DNA from: an uncultured Eggerthellaceae bacterium
GTDB lineage: Bacteria > Actinomycetota > Coriobacteriia > Coriobacteriales > Eggerthellaceae
Direction of reading: 5' to 3'
Assembly: GCA_934630905.1 (NCBI GenBank)
Contig: CAKTXN010000003.1
Coordinates: 1-64,000 of the forward strand
DNA: 64,000 bases
Shown: piece after piece, positions 44,061-54,730 of the stretch
Layout: every line of letters starts with the position of its first letter
How positions within the stretch are numbered: position 1 is the first letter of the stretch
Program-made: the position numbers and the translations under genes
Notes under the pieces: generated by a model
Told to the model about the DNA's origin: nothing
The model's database searches: none
Seen by the model: only the letters and a program-made list of their open reading frames with translations

Positions 44061-45581
44061 ATGTGGCAGCGATTCTCTCTGCAAGACGTTCGCATCATTG
44101 GGCATTATTTGGGCGTGCTCATCATGGTGTCATCGGTTATGTATTTCATTCCGTTTCTTATGGCGCTTGTGCTGCAAGAATGGGAGCCTGCTTCGCGCTA
44201 TCTGTTCACTGGCGGCCTGAGCTTGGTCATTGGCGGGGCGCTGCGTATGCTCTATTTGAACCCGCGCCGTTTGTCTCGTCAGCAGGCATTGGCGGTAACG
44301 GGCCTGGTTTGGATTGTGCTGGCGTTCATTGCCACCATTCCCCTGTATTATTCGGGACATTTTGCTTCGTATGCCGATGCGCTTTTCGATGCGGTATCGG
44401 GTCTGACCACCACGGGTGCGTCTATCATCTGCGACCTGGATCACCTGTCGTACACCGATAATATGTTCCGCTTCCTTATGCATTTCGTGGGCGGTTTGGG
44501 CTTGATTGTGGTGGCGCTTTCGCTGGGCATTTTCGGCAAGGGCGGCGGTGCAAGCCTGTATTCGGCTGAGGCGCGCTCGGAGCACATGGTTCCGAACATT
44601 GTGCAAACCGCGCGTCTTATTACAAAAGTGACCTTGGTGTTTGTGCTTATCGGAACGGCAATCATCACGGTTCTCGATATTTTTCTGGGCATGGAGCCGC
44701 TGCGCGCGCTTCTGCATGCGTTCTGGATTTCGCTTTCCGGCTTCGTGACCGGCGGCTTCACCCCCACCAGCGAAAGCATCTATTATTACCACTCATTCAT
44801 TCTTGAGTGCGTGCTCATGCTACTCATGTTGTGTGGCGCTATCAATTTCACGCTTCACCTGGAAGTTTGGAATGGGCACGTGAAGAGCTTCTTCAAAGAC
44901 GTGGAAATCCGAACGATGGTTCTGTGGCTGGTGGTGCTGGTGGCGGTGTTTGCGGCATCCATGGCGGCAAGCACGAATTTCTCGAATTTGCCCACGATGC
45001 TGCGTCGCGGTCTGTTCATGATTGTCTCGTCGTTTACCACAACGGGCTTCCAAAACGTCACGTCGAACGAGATTCTTACGGTGTTCACGTCGGGTTGCTT
45101 CCTGCTGTTGGCCATTGCCATGGCGGTAGGCGGCGGTACGGGAAGCACCGCCGGCGGTATCAAGCTCAGCCGTATCGGTTTCATTTTCAAAGCCATTGTG
45201 GTACGCGTGAAGGAAACGCTGTCGCCCGATAGCGCACGCGTGATTGTGGATTACTACCACCTGGGGCGCCAGCGTTTGACCTCGGAAAACGCCGAGGAAG
45301 CCATGACGATTTTCATGTTATATGCTGTGACGTACACGATTGGCGCGCTTGCGGGTATTGCGGCGGGTTATGACGCACTGCAGGCCATTTACGAATCGGT
45401 TTGCATGGCTAGTAACGGCGGCGTAATTGTGGGAATTGCTGGGCCAGGTATGCCAACGTGGTTGGAAATGGTCTATATTCTGGAAATGTGGGCGGGCCGT
45501 CTTGAATTCATCACACTGATTGCCTTGGTGGTAAAGATTGCGGTTTCGGTTGTTCCTCACCGTCGAAGGGTTCGTGCGTAA
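44061..45581 (+). CDS. Trk/Ktr-type potassium channel subunit TrkH
   Basis: A 506-aa membrane protein with the four pore loops of the SKT family: SGLTTTGAS, SGFVTGGFTP, SFTTTGFQN and MASNGGVIVG. It conducts K+ and needs a cytosolic TrkA/KtrA gate, which is not in the window. Its stop overlaps the next ATG by one base (TAATG). Confidence 0.93.
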   Translation: MWQRFSLQDVRIIGHYLGVLIMVSSVMYFIPFLMALVLQEWEPASRYLFTGGLSLVIGGALRMLYLNPRRLSRQQALAVTGLVWIVLAFIATIPLYYSGHFASYADALFDAVSGLTTTGASIICDLDHLSYTDNMFRFLMHFVGGLGLIVVALSLGIFGKGGGASLYSAEARSEHMVPNIVQTARLITKVTLVFVLIGTAIITVLDIFLGMEPLRALLHAFWISLSGFVTGGFTPTSESIYYYHSFILECVLMLLMLCGAINFTLHLEVWNGHVKSFFKDVEIRTMVLWLVVLVAVFAASMAASTNFSNLPTMLRRGLFMIVSSFTTTGFQNVTSNEILTVFTSGCFLLLAIAMAVGGGTGSTAGGIKLSRIGFIFKAIVVRVKETLSPDSARVIVDYYHLGRQRLTSENAEEAMTIFMLYAVTYTIGALAGIAAGYDALQAIYESVCMASNGGVIVGIAGPGMPTWLEMVYILEMWAGRLEFITLIALVVKIAVSVVPHRRRVRA

Positions 45582-46291
45582 TGGGTATGCGAGGGACAAA
45601 CTGCTGCGTGCGCCAGGGCGCTGGTCGGGGCGTGGCAACGGTAGATAATCGGGGTTGGGAAAGGACTGCAGGTTTGGAAAAACTTGCAAAATACCTGGTA
45701 GCAGCTGCGGTTTCGCTTGCGCTTGCGCTCACGTTTCCCCTGTGCGCGTTGGCAGAAGACCTGGGCGAAGGCGACAATCCCGAATCGCATAATTACGTTG
45801 ACGAGCGCCAGATTCCCGATGGCTCGTTTTTGTATGATACGTCCATTGAAGCCCTGGCGACCGCCGATGTCTTCTACGACAACGCTACCGTGGTGGTAAC
45901 GGGCGAGGTCGTGGGCGACCGCAGAAGCGCCGGCGTTGGATCGGATAGCAGCTGGATTACGCTGTATTCGCTGAAGAAGGGCGCCGCGGAGCAATACAAT
46001 CCTTCCTCGATTGAAGTTTGCGTCTCCAATTCTCTGGCAGATACGATTGATACGTATGGCCGCTACAACGTGCGTGGAACATATGTCCAGGTGAGTGGCA
46101 CGTATCATTTGGCGTGTGCCGATCATGATGGTTTGAGCGACGTCCATGCCGATTCGCTCTCTATTGTCCGAAAGGGCGCGCAGTTGAACGAGCCCTTCGA
46201 CATCACAATGTTCCTGCCGGGCGTTGTTGCCGTTCTTGCCGGGCTTTTGATCATTTTCGTGCACAAGCGCATAACGGATAAGGCGCGCTAG
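45581..46291 (+). CDS. Membrane-anchored protein with predicted OB-like extracellular domain
   Basis: The 236-aa protein has a signal-type hydrophobic segment (about 36-57, ending ALAEDL), an extracytoplasmic region with VVVTGEVVGDRR ... YVQVSGTYH that looks like a small beta-barrel, and a C-terminal helix (about 207-227). I do not recognise a named family. It is coupled to trkH and followed at once by rsgA. Confidence 0.6.
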   Translation: MGMRGTNCCVRQGAGRGVATVDNRGWERTAGLEKLAKYLVAAAVSLALALTFPLCALAEDLGEGDNPESHNYVDERQIPDGSFLYDTSIEALATADVFYDNATVVVTGEVVGDRRSAGVGSDSSWITLYSLKKGAAEQYNPSSIEVCVSNSLADTIDTYGRYNVRGTYVQVSGTYHLACADHDGLSDVHADSLSIVRKGAQLNEPFDITMFLPGVVAVLAGLLIIFVHKRITDKAR

Positions 46292-46315
46292 ATGACGGGT
46301 GGAGAAGAACGGGCG

Positions 46316-47323
46316 ATGATGAATCGGACTGAGCGCGATACCGAAGGTGCCGCCGAAGCGCGTGGCCGCGTGGTGAAGCTCGATCGCGGTTTCCCTTTAG
46401 TTCAACTTGAAAGTGGCGCGCGGGTGCGCTGCGAACATGCAACTGAGCTGGTGAAAGAGAGCGACCTGCGCGCCGTAATCGGCGATTACGTGCGTGTGGT
46501 ATGGCCCGATACCCATGATAAAGCCATCATCGCGGAGATTCTTCCGCGTCGGAATGCGTTCGTTCGGCGCGATCCCGCCGAGCGCACCATTTCGCAAACA
46601 CTTGCTGCGAACTTCGAAGTGATTATTGTTGCGCAGCCGCTTCCCGAGCTTAATAGGAAGCGCCTTGAGCGCGAGTTGGTGCTGGCGCACGATACGGGTG
46701 CGCGCGTGGTGGTTGCGCTCACGAAGGCCGATATGGCGCAGGATGAGCAGGAAGTCAACCGCGTTTGCCAGGATGTTGCGCTTTGCGCGGGAGAATCGGT
46801 GCAGGTCATTGCGTTATCGTGCGTGGACGGCAGCGGGTTTTCCCAGCTGCGGGCGCTTATTGCCCCAGGGACAACTGCCGTGCTTATTGGCAAGAGCGGC
46901 GCGGGGAAGTCGAGCCTGGTCAACACGCTGGCGGGAAGTGACGTGCAGGAAACGGGTGCCGTGCGCGAAAACGACCGACGTGGACGACACACCACGGTGT
47001 CGCGCGAAATCATCGCATTGCCGGGCGCGGGCTTTATTGTGGACATGCCGGGAGTGCGCGGGTTGGGCATGTGGGAGGCCGAGGAAGGCATTGGCGCGGC
47101 GTTCCCTGACATTGAGCAGCTGGCGGCGCAGTGCAAATTCGCTGATTGCAAGCACGAAAGCGAACCGGGCTGCGCGGTGTTGCAGGCGGTTGAGCAGGGC
47201 GCGGTGTCTGCTCAGCGCTTGAAATCGTATAAGTTCCTGCGAGACGAAAGCCAATCGGCGCGCGATCGCAAAGAGCGCGCTCGCTGGCAAAAGCATATCA
47301 AAGGTCGAAAAAAGGGCAGATAG
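46316..47323 (+). CDS. rsgA: Ribosome small-subunit GTPase RsgA
   Basis: A circularly permuted GTPase that acts late in 30S maturation. OB domain at the start (GRVVKLDRGFPLVQLE), then the permuted order G4 (ALTKADMA), G1 (GKSGAGKSSLVNTL), G3 (DMPGVRGL), and a C-terminal zinc motif (CKFADCKHESEPGC). ATG 46316 has GGAGAAG upstream; an earlier ATG at 46292 abuts the previous stop and is possible. Confidence 0.95.
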   Translation: MMNRTERDTEGAAEARGRVVKLDRGFPLVQLESGARVRCEHATELVKESDLRAVIGDYVRVVWPDTHDKAIIAEILPRRNAFVRRDPAERTISQTLAANFEVIIVAQPLPELNRKRLERELVLAHDTGARVVVALTKADMAQDEQEVNRVCQDVALCAGESVQVIALSCVDGSGFSQLRALIAPGTTAVLIGKSGAGKSSLVNTLAGSDVQETGAVRENDRRGRHTTVSREIIALPGAGFIVDMPGVRGLGMWEAEEGIGAAFPDIEQLAAQCKFADCKHESEPGCAVLQAVEQGAVSAQRLKSYKFLRDESQSARDRKERARWQKHIKGRKKGR

Positions 47324-47410
47324 GCGTTACAATAATTGTTTGTGGTTTCGCGAGTTTCCGCAGACGAAAACAGCATAAACGCAGTACGAATAGACATAAA
47401 AAGAGGGCAC

Positions 47411-48784
47411 ATGAATCCGGTAATCGTTATTCCCACCTATATTGCATCGCGCAGACAGAAGGAAAACCCCAGCTTAATGGCAATATACGATCACGCTACG
47501 CCCATTTCGGGGCAGGGTGAATTGGGTCGCTGCCTGGAATCGATCGAAAAAGCGCAGGGGAATGTTCCCGTTATTATTCTGGTTGCAAGCGATCGCTCGG
47601 TGGAAAAGCAGGCGGCCGACAAGGTGCAGGCGGTTGCATCGAAGTACCCGGGCGTGCAGAGCCTGGTTATCGGCGCGCCCGAGCAGGCGTTGGTGCACCA
47701 GCGCATGGAGCAGCTGGGCCTGACCGAGTACAACGAAGGCATTGGCCTGGTGGGGTATAGCGCCATTCGCAATTTGGGATTGGTGGTTGCCGCTGTCTTC
47801 GGTTTCGATGCTGTGGTCTTTGTTGACGATGACGAGATTGTCGAAGACCCCGATTTCATGAAGAAAGCCGTATATGGCCTGGGAAAACTCACGAAAAAGG
47901 GCATTCCCATTGTTGCGAAAACGGGTTATTTCTTGGACAAGAACGGCTCGTACAAGGCGTCCGAAAAAGCGCGCTGGTACGATCATTTCTGGGATCAAAG
48001 CAAGCGCTTCAACGAGTGGATTACGTCCGCAATGGAAGGTCCGCGTTTATCACGCGCGAACAGCGTTTGCGGCGGATGCCTTGCGTTGCATAAAGAGGCG
48101 TTTTCGCGTTTGGCATTTGACCCCTGGATTACGCGCGGCGAGGATTTGGACTACTTGCTGAATTTGCGCATGTACGGTTCTGAGCTGTGGTTTGACAACA
48201 AATGGTGCGTGCGCCATTTGCCGCCGAAGACAACAAGCGAAGGAATGCGCTTTCATCAGGATATTTATCGCTGGCTCTACGAAATGCGCAAGCTGGAATA
48301 CAGTCGCACGCAAATCGATCTTTTGCAGGTGAAGCCGGCGTCGCTTAATCCGTATCCTGGCCCGTTCTTGGACCACGGCGTTCGCCGTCGCATTTCATGG
48401 ACGGCGCGTTTGCGCAGCTTGGCGCGCCCCGATCATCGGGCGTATTTCAAGGCGGCAAGTGCGGCGAAGCGCGAGGCCGATGCGTATGCTGCCACGAACT
48501 GCTCGAAGTACTTCGAGTTCCAATACGTTTGGCCAGAACTTATGGCGCGCATGGAGAACGATGCGTTGTTGCGTACCATGCTGGTGCAGTCCACGGCGCT
48601 GCGCCGCGGCATCGATTTGAGCGCCCAGCTTCCCCTTGCTCAAGCGACCGAAGAGGCGGGGGCTGCTGCGACAGGTGCGGCTGCGGCTGCCGGCGCGGCT
48701 GGCGCTGCGGGTGCGGGGGACTTCGTGCCGGTAAGCTACGACCCTGGTCTGACCTGCGAAATTCGTCTGAACATGGAAGACTAG
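47411..48784 (+). CDS. Glycosyltransferase family 2-like protein
   Basis: The 457-aa protein begins MNPVIVIPTYIASRR, has the nucleotide-sugar acidic motif VVFVDDDEIVEDPDF and the acceptor-side GEDLDYLLNLRMYG, all GT-A features. The last 50 residues are an Ala/Gly-rich linker and a short tail. ATG 47411 has AAAGAGGG upstream. The acceptor is unknown; glycopolymer or glycan synthesis is likely. Confidence 0.82.
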   Translation: MNPVIVIPTYIASRRQKENPSLMAIYDHATPISGQGELGRCLESIEKAQGNVPVIILVASDRSVEKQAADKVQAVASKYPGVQSLVIGAPEQALVHQRMEQLGLTEYNEGIGLVGYSAIRNLGLVVAAVFGFDAVVFVDDDEIVEDPDFMKKAVYGLGKLTKKGIPIVAKTGYFLDKNGSYKASEKARWYDHFWDQSKRFNEWITSAMEGPRLSRANSVCGGCLALHKEAFSRLAFDPWITRGEDLDYLLNLRMYGSELWFDNKWCVRHLPPKTTSEGMRFHQDIYRWLYEMRKLEYSRTQIDLLQVKPASLNPYPGPFLDHGVRRRISWTARLRSLARPDHRAYFKAASAAKREADAYAATNCSKYFEFQYVWPELMARMENDALLRTMLVQSTALRRGIDLSAQLPLAQATEEAGAAATGAAAAAGAAGAAGAGDFVPVSYDPGLTCEIRLNMED

Positions 48785-48793
48785 AGGCGCATT

Positions 48794-49774
48794 TTGGATT
48801 TGCTGTTTCTTATTCCCGCGTCGCTTGCTTTGGGCTTGGCCGTGGGAATGCTCTCGGGTCTTCTGGGAATCGGCGGCGGTACCGTTATGGTTCCGGCGTT
48901 TCGCTTGATTTACGACATGAGCGCCCTTGCCGCAACGGCAACGTCCATGCTGACTATTGTGCCTACTTCGGTTTCGGGCATGATTGCGCACGTCCGCAAC
49001 AAGACGTGTGTTCTAAAGGTGGGCCTTGCCGCGGGTTTGGGCGGCGCGTGCTCTTCGTGGATTGGCGTGATTCTGGCGGAGTGGTCGCCCGGATGGTGCG
49101 TTATGGCGGCTGCAGCTGCGGTTATTGTCTACAGCGCTACCACCATGCTGAAAAAAGCGCTTGCGATGAAGCCTGCAAAGGCGGCGGGCGAAGATGCAGG
49201 TGCCAGTGAAGGTGCCGGTGAAGGTGCCGGTGAAGGTGCGGCTGGGGATGCGCAGGTTGCTGGCGCGGGCGCGAGCGTTGGTGCCGGCTCGAAGGCTGCT
49301 CGCGAAGCAGCCGCTGACGGCGCATCGGTGGGCGGCGCCTCGAGTGCTTCTGCTTCCACTGCAGCTGCGAAACCTCGGGAAGCCGATGTCCCGGTAACGA
49401 AAAACATGCTGGTCAAATCGGCAATCATCGGCCTTTCGGCAGGTGTTTTATCAGGATATGTAGGTGTTGGCGGCGGCTTCATTATGGTACCGCTCTTCTT
49501 GAGCAAGTTGAACCTTCCCATGAAAAAAGCTTCGGGAACGTCGCTTGTTGCCGTGGGCATTCTGGTGTTGCCCGCCTTGGTGACGCAGGTCGTTTTGGGC
49601 AATGTCAATTGGGCAGCCGGCCTTGCCTGCATTGTGGGATCGATTCCTGGCGCTGTGTTGGGTGCGAAGCTGCAGGCGCGCATTCCCGAACGTGCGCTTC
49701 GGTTCTGCTTCGCGGGCATTTTGGGCGTTGCCGCGGTGCTTTTGATTGTGAACGAGCTGGGCTTTTTGGGGTAA
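48794..49774 (+). CDS. TauE/SafE (TSUP) family exporter with Ala/Gly-rich insert
   Basis: A 326-aa membrane protein with two repeated TSUP halves (GMLSGLLGIGGGTVMVPAF and GVLSGYVGVGGGFIMVPLF), each carrying the GxGGG motif. Between them is a cytosolic low-complexity insert (about 125-195) built partly from 12-bp repeats (49198-49245). The family moves sulfur-containing or organic anions. The start is TTG at 48794 with GAGGCG upstream. Confidence 0.88.
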   Translation: MDLLFLIPASLALGLAVGMLSGLLGIGGGTVMVPAFRLIYDMSALAATATSMLTIVPTSVSGMIAHVRNKTCVLKVGLAAGLGGACSSWIGVILAEWSPGWCVMAAAAAVIVYSATTMLKKALAMKPAKAAGEDAGASEGAGEGAGEGAAGDAQVAGAGASVGAGSKAAREAAADGASVGGASSASASTAAAKPREADVPVTKNMLVKSAIIGLSAGVLSGYVGVGGGFIMVPLFLSKLNLPMKKASGTSLVAVGILVLPALVTQVVLGNVNWAAGLACIVGSIPGAVLGAKLQARIPERALRFCFAGILGVAAVLLIVNELGFLG

Positions 49775-49995
49775 CGCCGCCAAGTACGTGCGTGGCGCCA
49801 ATCGTCTTTTATCCCGCTGATTGGAATGTGCGTTGGAGTACGGTAGGCTCGGGAAACAGGAGCAGATTTAATCGAACAAGCCGCCCGAAGGCTATTGAGC
49901 TAAAAATAAACACTTTGCAGTGTCTTTACTGCGAAAACGAGCAGGTCGCGCGGTAAAATGATGCAATAAAAAAGCAAGGATACAAGGAACGCCCT

Positions 49996-51342
49996 ATGAA
50001 CTCGATGCAAGCAGATACTAATGGAAAACAGCAATGGATGGTGCCTTTCGGCGCGCGTCCTTCGAACCTCATGTGGTTTTTAGTGCTGGTTGTTGTCCTA
50101 TCGGGCGTGGTGCTGGGCTGGCAGCTTTCCAGCGGCAGCATCTCAACGCCTATCATTGCCAGCGCGGGTTTGATGTTCACCATTTCTTTGGTGCTGGTTA
50201 TGCGCAGCATGGCAAACCCCGATTCCGTTCGCGCACGTCAAACGGGTGATATGCTCAAGCTCTCCCGTCAAACGCTGGCGTGCTTGAAGGGCGGGCTGGA
50301 TGAGAAATCGGCGCAAAAGCTGTGTTCGCTTCTCTTTCCTAATACCGATGCCGTGTCCGTTTGCATTACCGATAAAGAATCGGTTTTGGGCTACGAAGGC
50401 TTGGGTCATTCCAGCTATAAGCCGGGCGACCCCATTTTCGCCACCACGATTGCAGCGACCGCCGAAGACGGCGAGCCGCGTACATTGCTCAGCCACGATG
50501 AAATTGGTTTCAAGGAGCCGCTTTACGGCGTAGAGGCAGCAATTGTTATGCCGCTGCGCGTGGGTAAACGCATTGAAGGCACGTTGACGTTCTTCTTCCA
50601 TTCACCGCGCAAGATTTCGTCCACGCAAAAGACCATTGCGGAAAGCTTTGCCCAGCTTGTTTCCACGCAGCTTGCAGCAGAGGCGCTGGAAGGTCAGCAG
50701 AAACTTGCCACCAGCATGGAGCTGAAAGCTCTGCAAAGCCAGATCAACCCGCATTTTCTGTTCAACACTATTAATACTATCGCATCGCTTGTGCGCACCG
50801 ATCCCAACAAAGCGCGCGTTTTGCTGCGTGAGTTTGCGGTGTTCTACCGCCGCACGTTGGACGATTCGTCTGATTTGATTCCGCTGTCGCGCGAGGTTGA
50901 GCAGACTATGCGTTACTTCTCGTTCGAGATGGCGCGTTTCGGCGAAGACCGCGTGGGCATTGAGCTGGATATTGAACCCGAGGTAGAAGACCTGATGGTT
51001 CCGCCGTTTTTGATTCAGCCGCTGGTTGAAAATTCGGTGCAGCACGCTATGCCCGCCGAAGGTAAGCTCACGGTGACCATTGGCGCACGCCCCGATGGCG
51101 ACGACAACGTGATTATCTGGGTTGCCGATAACGGCGTGGGCATGACCGAGGAAGCATGCCAGAACATTTTGCATCCCGAAAGCGCACGCGGCATTGGCAT
51201 TGCGGTGAAGAACGTGCACGACCGCATGTGCGGCTACTTCGGTCCGGGCACCCATATGGAAGTTGCCAGCGAGCTGGGGTCGGGCACCACGGTGCGCCTG
51301 GTTTTGAACCGCGCCGCGCTTGAAGAATTCCTGCCAGAATAG
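49996..51342 (+). CDS. LytS-type sensor histidine kinase, orphan
   Basis: The 448-aa protein has two N-terminal membrane helices (about 17-36 and 47-67), a GAF-like domain (about 90-215), the His_kinase motif QINPHFLFNTINTI with H253, and an HATPase domain ending with VADNGVGM and GSGTTVRL. No response regulator is next to it. LytS kinases sense cell-wall or carbon signals. Confidence 0.9.
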   Translation: MNSMQADTNGKQQWMVPFGARPSNLMWFLVLVVVLSGVVLGWQLSSGSISTPIIASAGLMFTISLVLVMRSMANPDSVRARQTGDMLKLSRQTLACLKGGLDEKSAQKLCSLLFPNTDAVSVCITDKESVLGYEGLGHSSYKPGDPIFATTIAATAEDGEPRTLLSHDEIGFKEPLYGVEAAIVMPLRVGKRIEGTLTFFFHSPRKISSTQKTIAESFAQLVSTQLAAEALEGQQKLATSMELKALQSQINPHFLFNTINTIASLVRTDPNKARVLLREFAVFYRRTLDDSSDLIPLSREVEQTMRYFSFEMARFGEDRVGIELDIEPEVEDLMVPPFLIQPLVENSVQHAMPAEGKLTVTIGARPDGDDNVIIWVADNGVGMTEEACQNILHPESARGIGIAVKNVHDRMCGYFGPGTHMEVASELGSGTTVRLVLNRAALEEFLPE

Positions 51343-51471
51343 CTGTTGAGCTCGAATGATTCTTCCCGAAGCAACGGCATTACGCAATTGCGCCGTAAAC
51401 GTTACAAATCGGTGTAAAAACCATAGTTGCAGCGGTGTTTCGGTTGCCTACGGTCATAATTGGAACTTCAA

Positions 51472-51480
51472 TGGTAGAAT
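51472..51480 (+). promoter_or_regulatory. Extended -10 promoter of hpt
   Basis: TGG followed by TAGAAT (51475-51480), 48 bp before the chosen hpt start. Confidence 0.45.
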
Positions 51481-51527
51481 TGGCAGAATGGTTTAATGCA
51501 ACGGAAGCGTTCTCGAAAGGCGTTGTG

Positions 51528-52082
51528 ATGCACGAAGACATAAAAGAGGTTCTGTATACCGAAGAGCAAATTCAGCAGCGAATCAGAGAAATTGGCGCTG
51601 CTTTGACCGAAGAGTACGCTCCGCTGGCTGCTCGCGGCGAAAAGATTGTGCTGCTTTCGGTTTTGCGTGGCGCTGCGATTTTCATGTGCGACTTGGCGCG
51701 CGAGATAAAACTGCCGCTTGAAATGGACTTTATGGCTGTTTCTTCCTATGGCAACGGCGTGAAAAGCTCGGGCGTGGTAAGCATTATCAAAGACGTTTCT
51801 ACCGACTTGAACGGCAAGCACGTAATTATTGCCGAGGATATTTTGGACTCGGGTCTGACGCTTTCCTATCTGCTGAAAAACTTGAGCTCGCGTAATCCTG
51901 CATCGCTTTCCGTGGTTACGTTCCTGCGCAAGAAGGTAGAGCCGCAAGCTGATATTGAGTGCAAGCATGTGGGCTTCACCTGCAAAAACGAGTTCATTGT
52001 GGGCTACGGCCTTGACTATGCCGAGCGTTATCGCAATTTGCCGTACGTAGGCATCTTGAAGCCCGAGGTGTACTCTGCATAA
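51528..52082 (+). CDS. hpt: Hypoxanthine phosphoribosyltransferase
   Basis: Salvages hypoxanthine and guanine with PRPP. The 184-aa protein shows LSVLRGAAIFMCDLAR and the PRPP loop VIIAEDILDSGLTL. ATG 51528 with GAAAGG upstream gives the usual length; a frame from 51435 would begin before the promoter. It sits in the common order hpt-ftsH-folP. Confidence 0.95.
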   Translation: MHEDIKEVLYTEEQIQQRIREIGAALTEEYAPLAARGEKIVLLSVLRGAAIFMCDLAREIKLPLEMDFMAVSSYGNGVKSSGVVSIIKDVSTDLNGKHVIIAEDILDSGLTLSYLLKNLSSRNPASLSVVTFLRKKVEPQADIECKHVGFTCKNEFIVGYGLDYAERYRNLPYVGILKPEVYSA

Positions 52083-52259
52083 GTTTTGGTTTGCTTCGAC
52101 GCACCCGCAAGAGGCGCTGGCGATTTTGCCGGTTTGATTGTTGGATTGCGCGGAAGCGAATATGCAATAACGGGAGGCCCTCCGAAACGCTGGCGAAGAA
52201 GCAGGTCAAAGGCGCGAACGACAGAAAGTGCCACCCAAAACGAATAAGAAAGTTGTAGC

Positions 52260-54713
52260 ATGTCTAATCAGAAGAAAAACGAAAATCCGCGCGTAAACTT
52301 CTTCCTTGTGCTTATCCTTTGCTTCGCCTTCTTCTTTTTGGCGCAGCAGCTGTTTATGAATAAGGACTCGGAAACGGTCGATACGCTTATCACCTCGGAT
52401 TTTGTGCAGGCGGTCAACGAAGATCGCGTGGTTTCGGTGGTGTACAACGCGGGCGAGTATTCCGTGTCCGGCAAGTATTACGTTGCCAGCACGGCGGGAA
52501 GCGAAGGCGCCGATGCCTTCAACAAGGGCTTTGAGGCGCTGAATTCCGCAGCGGGCGCGGGCGCAACTGACATTGTGGCGACCGAGGGCGTTGACGAAGC
52601 GAACTTGGGAACGTTGCATTCGTACACGTCTACCTATATTGGGCAAGACTCTCTGATGGAGCTTTTGAGCGAGCATCCGAATATCACGTATGAAGTAAAG
52701 CTTCCGTCGGCTTGGCTTGAGACGCTGGGCAGCATTCTGCCTATTCTGCTGCTGGCGGGCTTGATGATTTTCTTCTTCGTTCAGATGAATCGTTCCACAA
52801 ATTCCCAGATGAACTTCGGTAAGACGAAGGCGCGCAAGGCGCAGGAAGAGCGCCCCGATGTGACGTTTGACGATGTTGCCGGCGTAGATGAAGCCGTGGA
52901 GGAAATGCGCGAGATCAAGGATTTCTTAGCTAATCCCAACAAATATAAGGCCATGGGCGCAAAGATTCCGCGCGGCTGCCTTTTGGTGGGCCCTCCGGGT
53001 ACCGGTAAAACGTTGCTCGCGCGTGCCGTTGCGGGTGAAGCGGGCGTGCCGTTCTTCAGCATTTCGGGTTCGGACTTTGTGGAAATGTTCGTGGGCGTGG
53101 GTGCTTCCCGTGTGCGCGACCTGTTCAACCAGGCCAAAGAGGCAAGTCCAGCCATTATCTTCATCGACGAAATTGATGCCGTTGGTCGTCAGCGTGGTGC
53201 CGGTGTGGGTGGCGGCCACGATGAACGCGAGCAAACGCTGAATCAGCTGCTTGTTGAGATGGACGGCTTTGACAAGAACGACGCCGTGGTGCTTATTGCT
53301 GCTACGAACCGCGTGGATATTTTGGATCCCGCGTTGCTGCGCCCGGGCCGTTTTGACCGCCAGATTGTGGTGGACGCGCCTGACGTAAAGGGCCGCAAGC
53401 GCATTCTGGAAGTGCACGCCAAGAATAAACCGCTGGGTTCGGACGTGAATCTGGAGCGCGTGGCTTCGCTCACACCGGGCTTTACGGGCGCCGACCTTGC
53501 GAACCTCATGAACGAAAGCGCGCTGTTGGCGGCTCGTCGCAATAAGAAAATTATCACGCAGGCCGAGGTCTCCGAGTCCATGGAGCGCGTTATGGCTGGT
53601 CCCGAGCGCAAGGGCTTTGTTATGGATGAGCATACGAAGAAGACTATCGCGTACCACGAAAGCGGCCATGCGCTGGTTGGCCACCTGCTTGAGCATGCGG
53701 ACCCCGTCCACAAGATTTCGATTATCTCGCGCGGCCGTGCGTTGGGCTACACGCTGTCCATTCCGCAGGAAGATAAGGTGCTGAACACGCTGGGAGAGAT
53801 GCTTGACCAGCTGGCGGTGTTTATGGGCGGCCGCGTTGCGGAAGAGATTTTCTGCGACGACATTACCACGGGTGCCAGCAACGACCTGGAGCGCGCCACC
53901 AAGATTGCGCGTTCGATTGTGACGCAGTACGGCATGAGCGCCCAGCTGGGAACCCAGGTCTTTGGCCAGCCGAACCATGAAGTGTTCTTGGGTCGCGATT
54001 ACGGCAACACGCAGGATTACTCCGATGAGACAGCGCGTCGTATTGACGCGGAAGTAGCGCGCCTGATGAAAGAAGCTCACGACCGTGCTCATGAAGTGCT
54101 TATTGCCAACGAGCAGCAAATGCACACCATGGCGGCTGTGCTTCTTGAGCGCGAGACCGTGGAAGGCGAGGCATGCGATGCTTTGCTGAACAACACGTGG
54201 GACGATTATCTGGTGCACGAGGTTGACCTGATTGCCCAGCGCGAGAAGGAAGAAGCCGAAGCGCGCACGCATGACGATGAGATTCTGGAGCGCATGCATG
54301 CTCAGCAGCAGGCCGAGGCCGCGCAGCATGAGCACGATGGTAAGGGCGGTTCTGGTCCGCACCTTCCCGAGCCGTTCTTCGGACATGTTGATCCGTTCAA
54401 GCTGGAACGTCCGCAGGAGCAGGAAGTTTCCCGGGAAACGTTGCCGCGCGCAGATCAGCAGGGTTCGGCGTCGCAGGCACAGGGTGCTCACGTGGCGGGT
54501 GCCGGTGCTGCTGGTGCTGCAGCTGCTGACGCTGCGCACGAGAAGCCGCAGGAATGCCGCGGCCCATACCAGTGCGCGCCGCAAGTTCAGGGCGAGCCCG
54601 CTGTTTCGGGTGAAGCCGCTGGTGCTTCCGTGAGTGTGCCGGCTGGTGTTCAGAGCGGCGCGGCAGATGCTTCTCAGACGAACGAAAACCCTACGTCTGA
54701 ACAGGAAAAATAA
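52260..54713 (+). CDS. ftsH: ATP-dependent zinc metalloprotease FtsH
   Basis: The 817-aa membrane protease has an N-terminal helix (about 14-28), a periplasmic domain, a second helix (about 158-178), an AAA module with GPPGTGKT (about 244-251), and the zinc site HESGH near 466. The C-terminal 170 residues are an Ala/Gln/Glu-rich tail, long for the family. It degrades membrane and regulatory proteins. Confidence 0.96.
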   Translation: MSNQKKNENPRVNFFLVLILCFAFFFLAQQLFMNKDSETVDTLITSDFVQAVNEDRVVSVVYNAGEYSVSGKYYVASTAGSEGADAFNKGFEALNSAAGAGATDIVATEGVDEANLGTLHSYTSTYIGQDSLMELLSEHPNITYEVKLPSAWLETLGSILPILLLAGLMIFFFVQMNRSTNSQMNFGKTKARKAQEERPDVTFDDVAGVDEAVEEMREIKDFLANPNKYKAMGAKIPRGCLLVGPPGTGKTLLARAVAGEAGVPFFSISGSDFVEMFVGVGASRVRDLFNQAKEASPAIIFIDEIDAVGRQRGAGVGGGHDEREQTLNQLLVEMDGFDKNDAVVLIAATNRVDILDPALLRPGRFDRQIVVDAPDVKGRKRILEVHAKNKPLGSDVNLERVASLTPGFTGADLANLMNESALLAARRNKKIITQAEVSESMERVMAGPERKGFVMDEHTKKTIAYHESGHALVGHLLEHADPVHKISIISRGRALGYTLSIPQEDKVLNTLGEMLDQLAVFMGGRVAEEIFCDDITTGASNDLERATKIARSIVTQYGMSAQLGTQVFGQPNHEVFLGRDYGNTQDYSDETARRIDAEVARLMKEAHDRAHEVLIANEQQMHTMAAVLLERETVEGEACDALLNNTWDDYLVHEVDLIAQREKEEAEARTHDDEILERMHAQQQAEAAQHEHDGKGGSGPHLPEPFFGHVDPFKLERPQEQEVSRETLPRADQQGSASQAQGAHVAGAGAAGAAAADAAHEKPQECRGPYQCAPQVQGEPAVSGEAAGASVSVPAGVQSGAADASQTNENPTSEQEK

Positions 54714-54730
54714 GAAAGGAAACCTTCTTC

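Noticed and set aside
43590..44105. 171-codon minus-strand frame upstream of trkH
   Set aside because: Crosses two dispersed palindromes and the small plus-strand ORF; no conserved features.
52926..54584. 552-codon antisense frame over ftsH
   Set aside because: Antisense shadow of ftsH with no ribosome site or motif.
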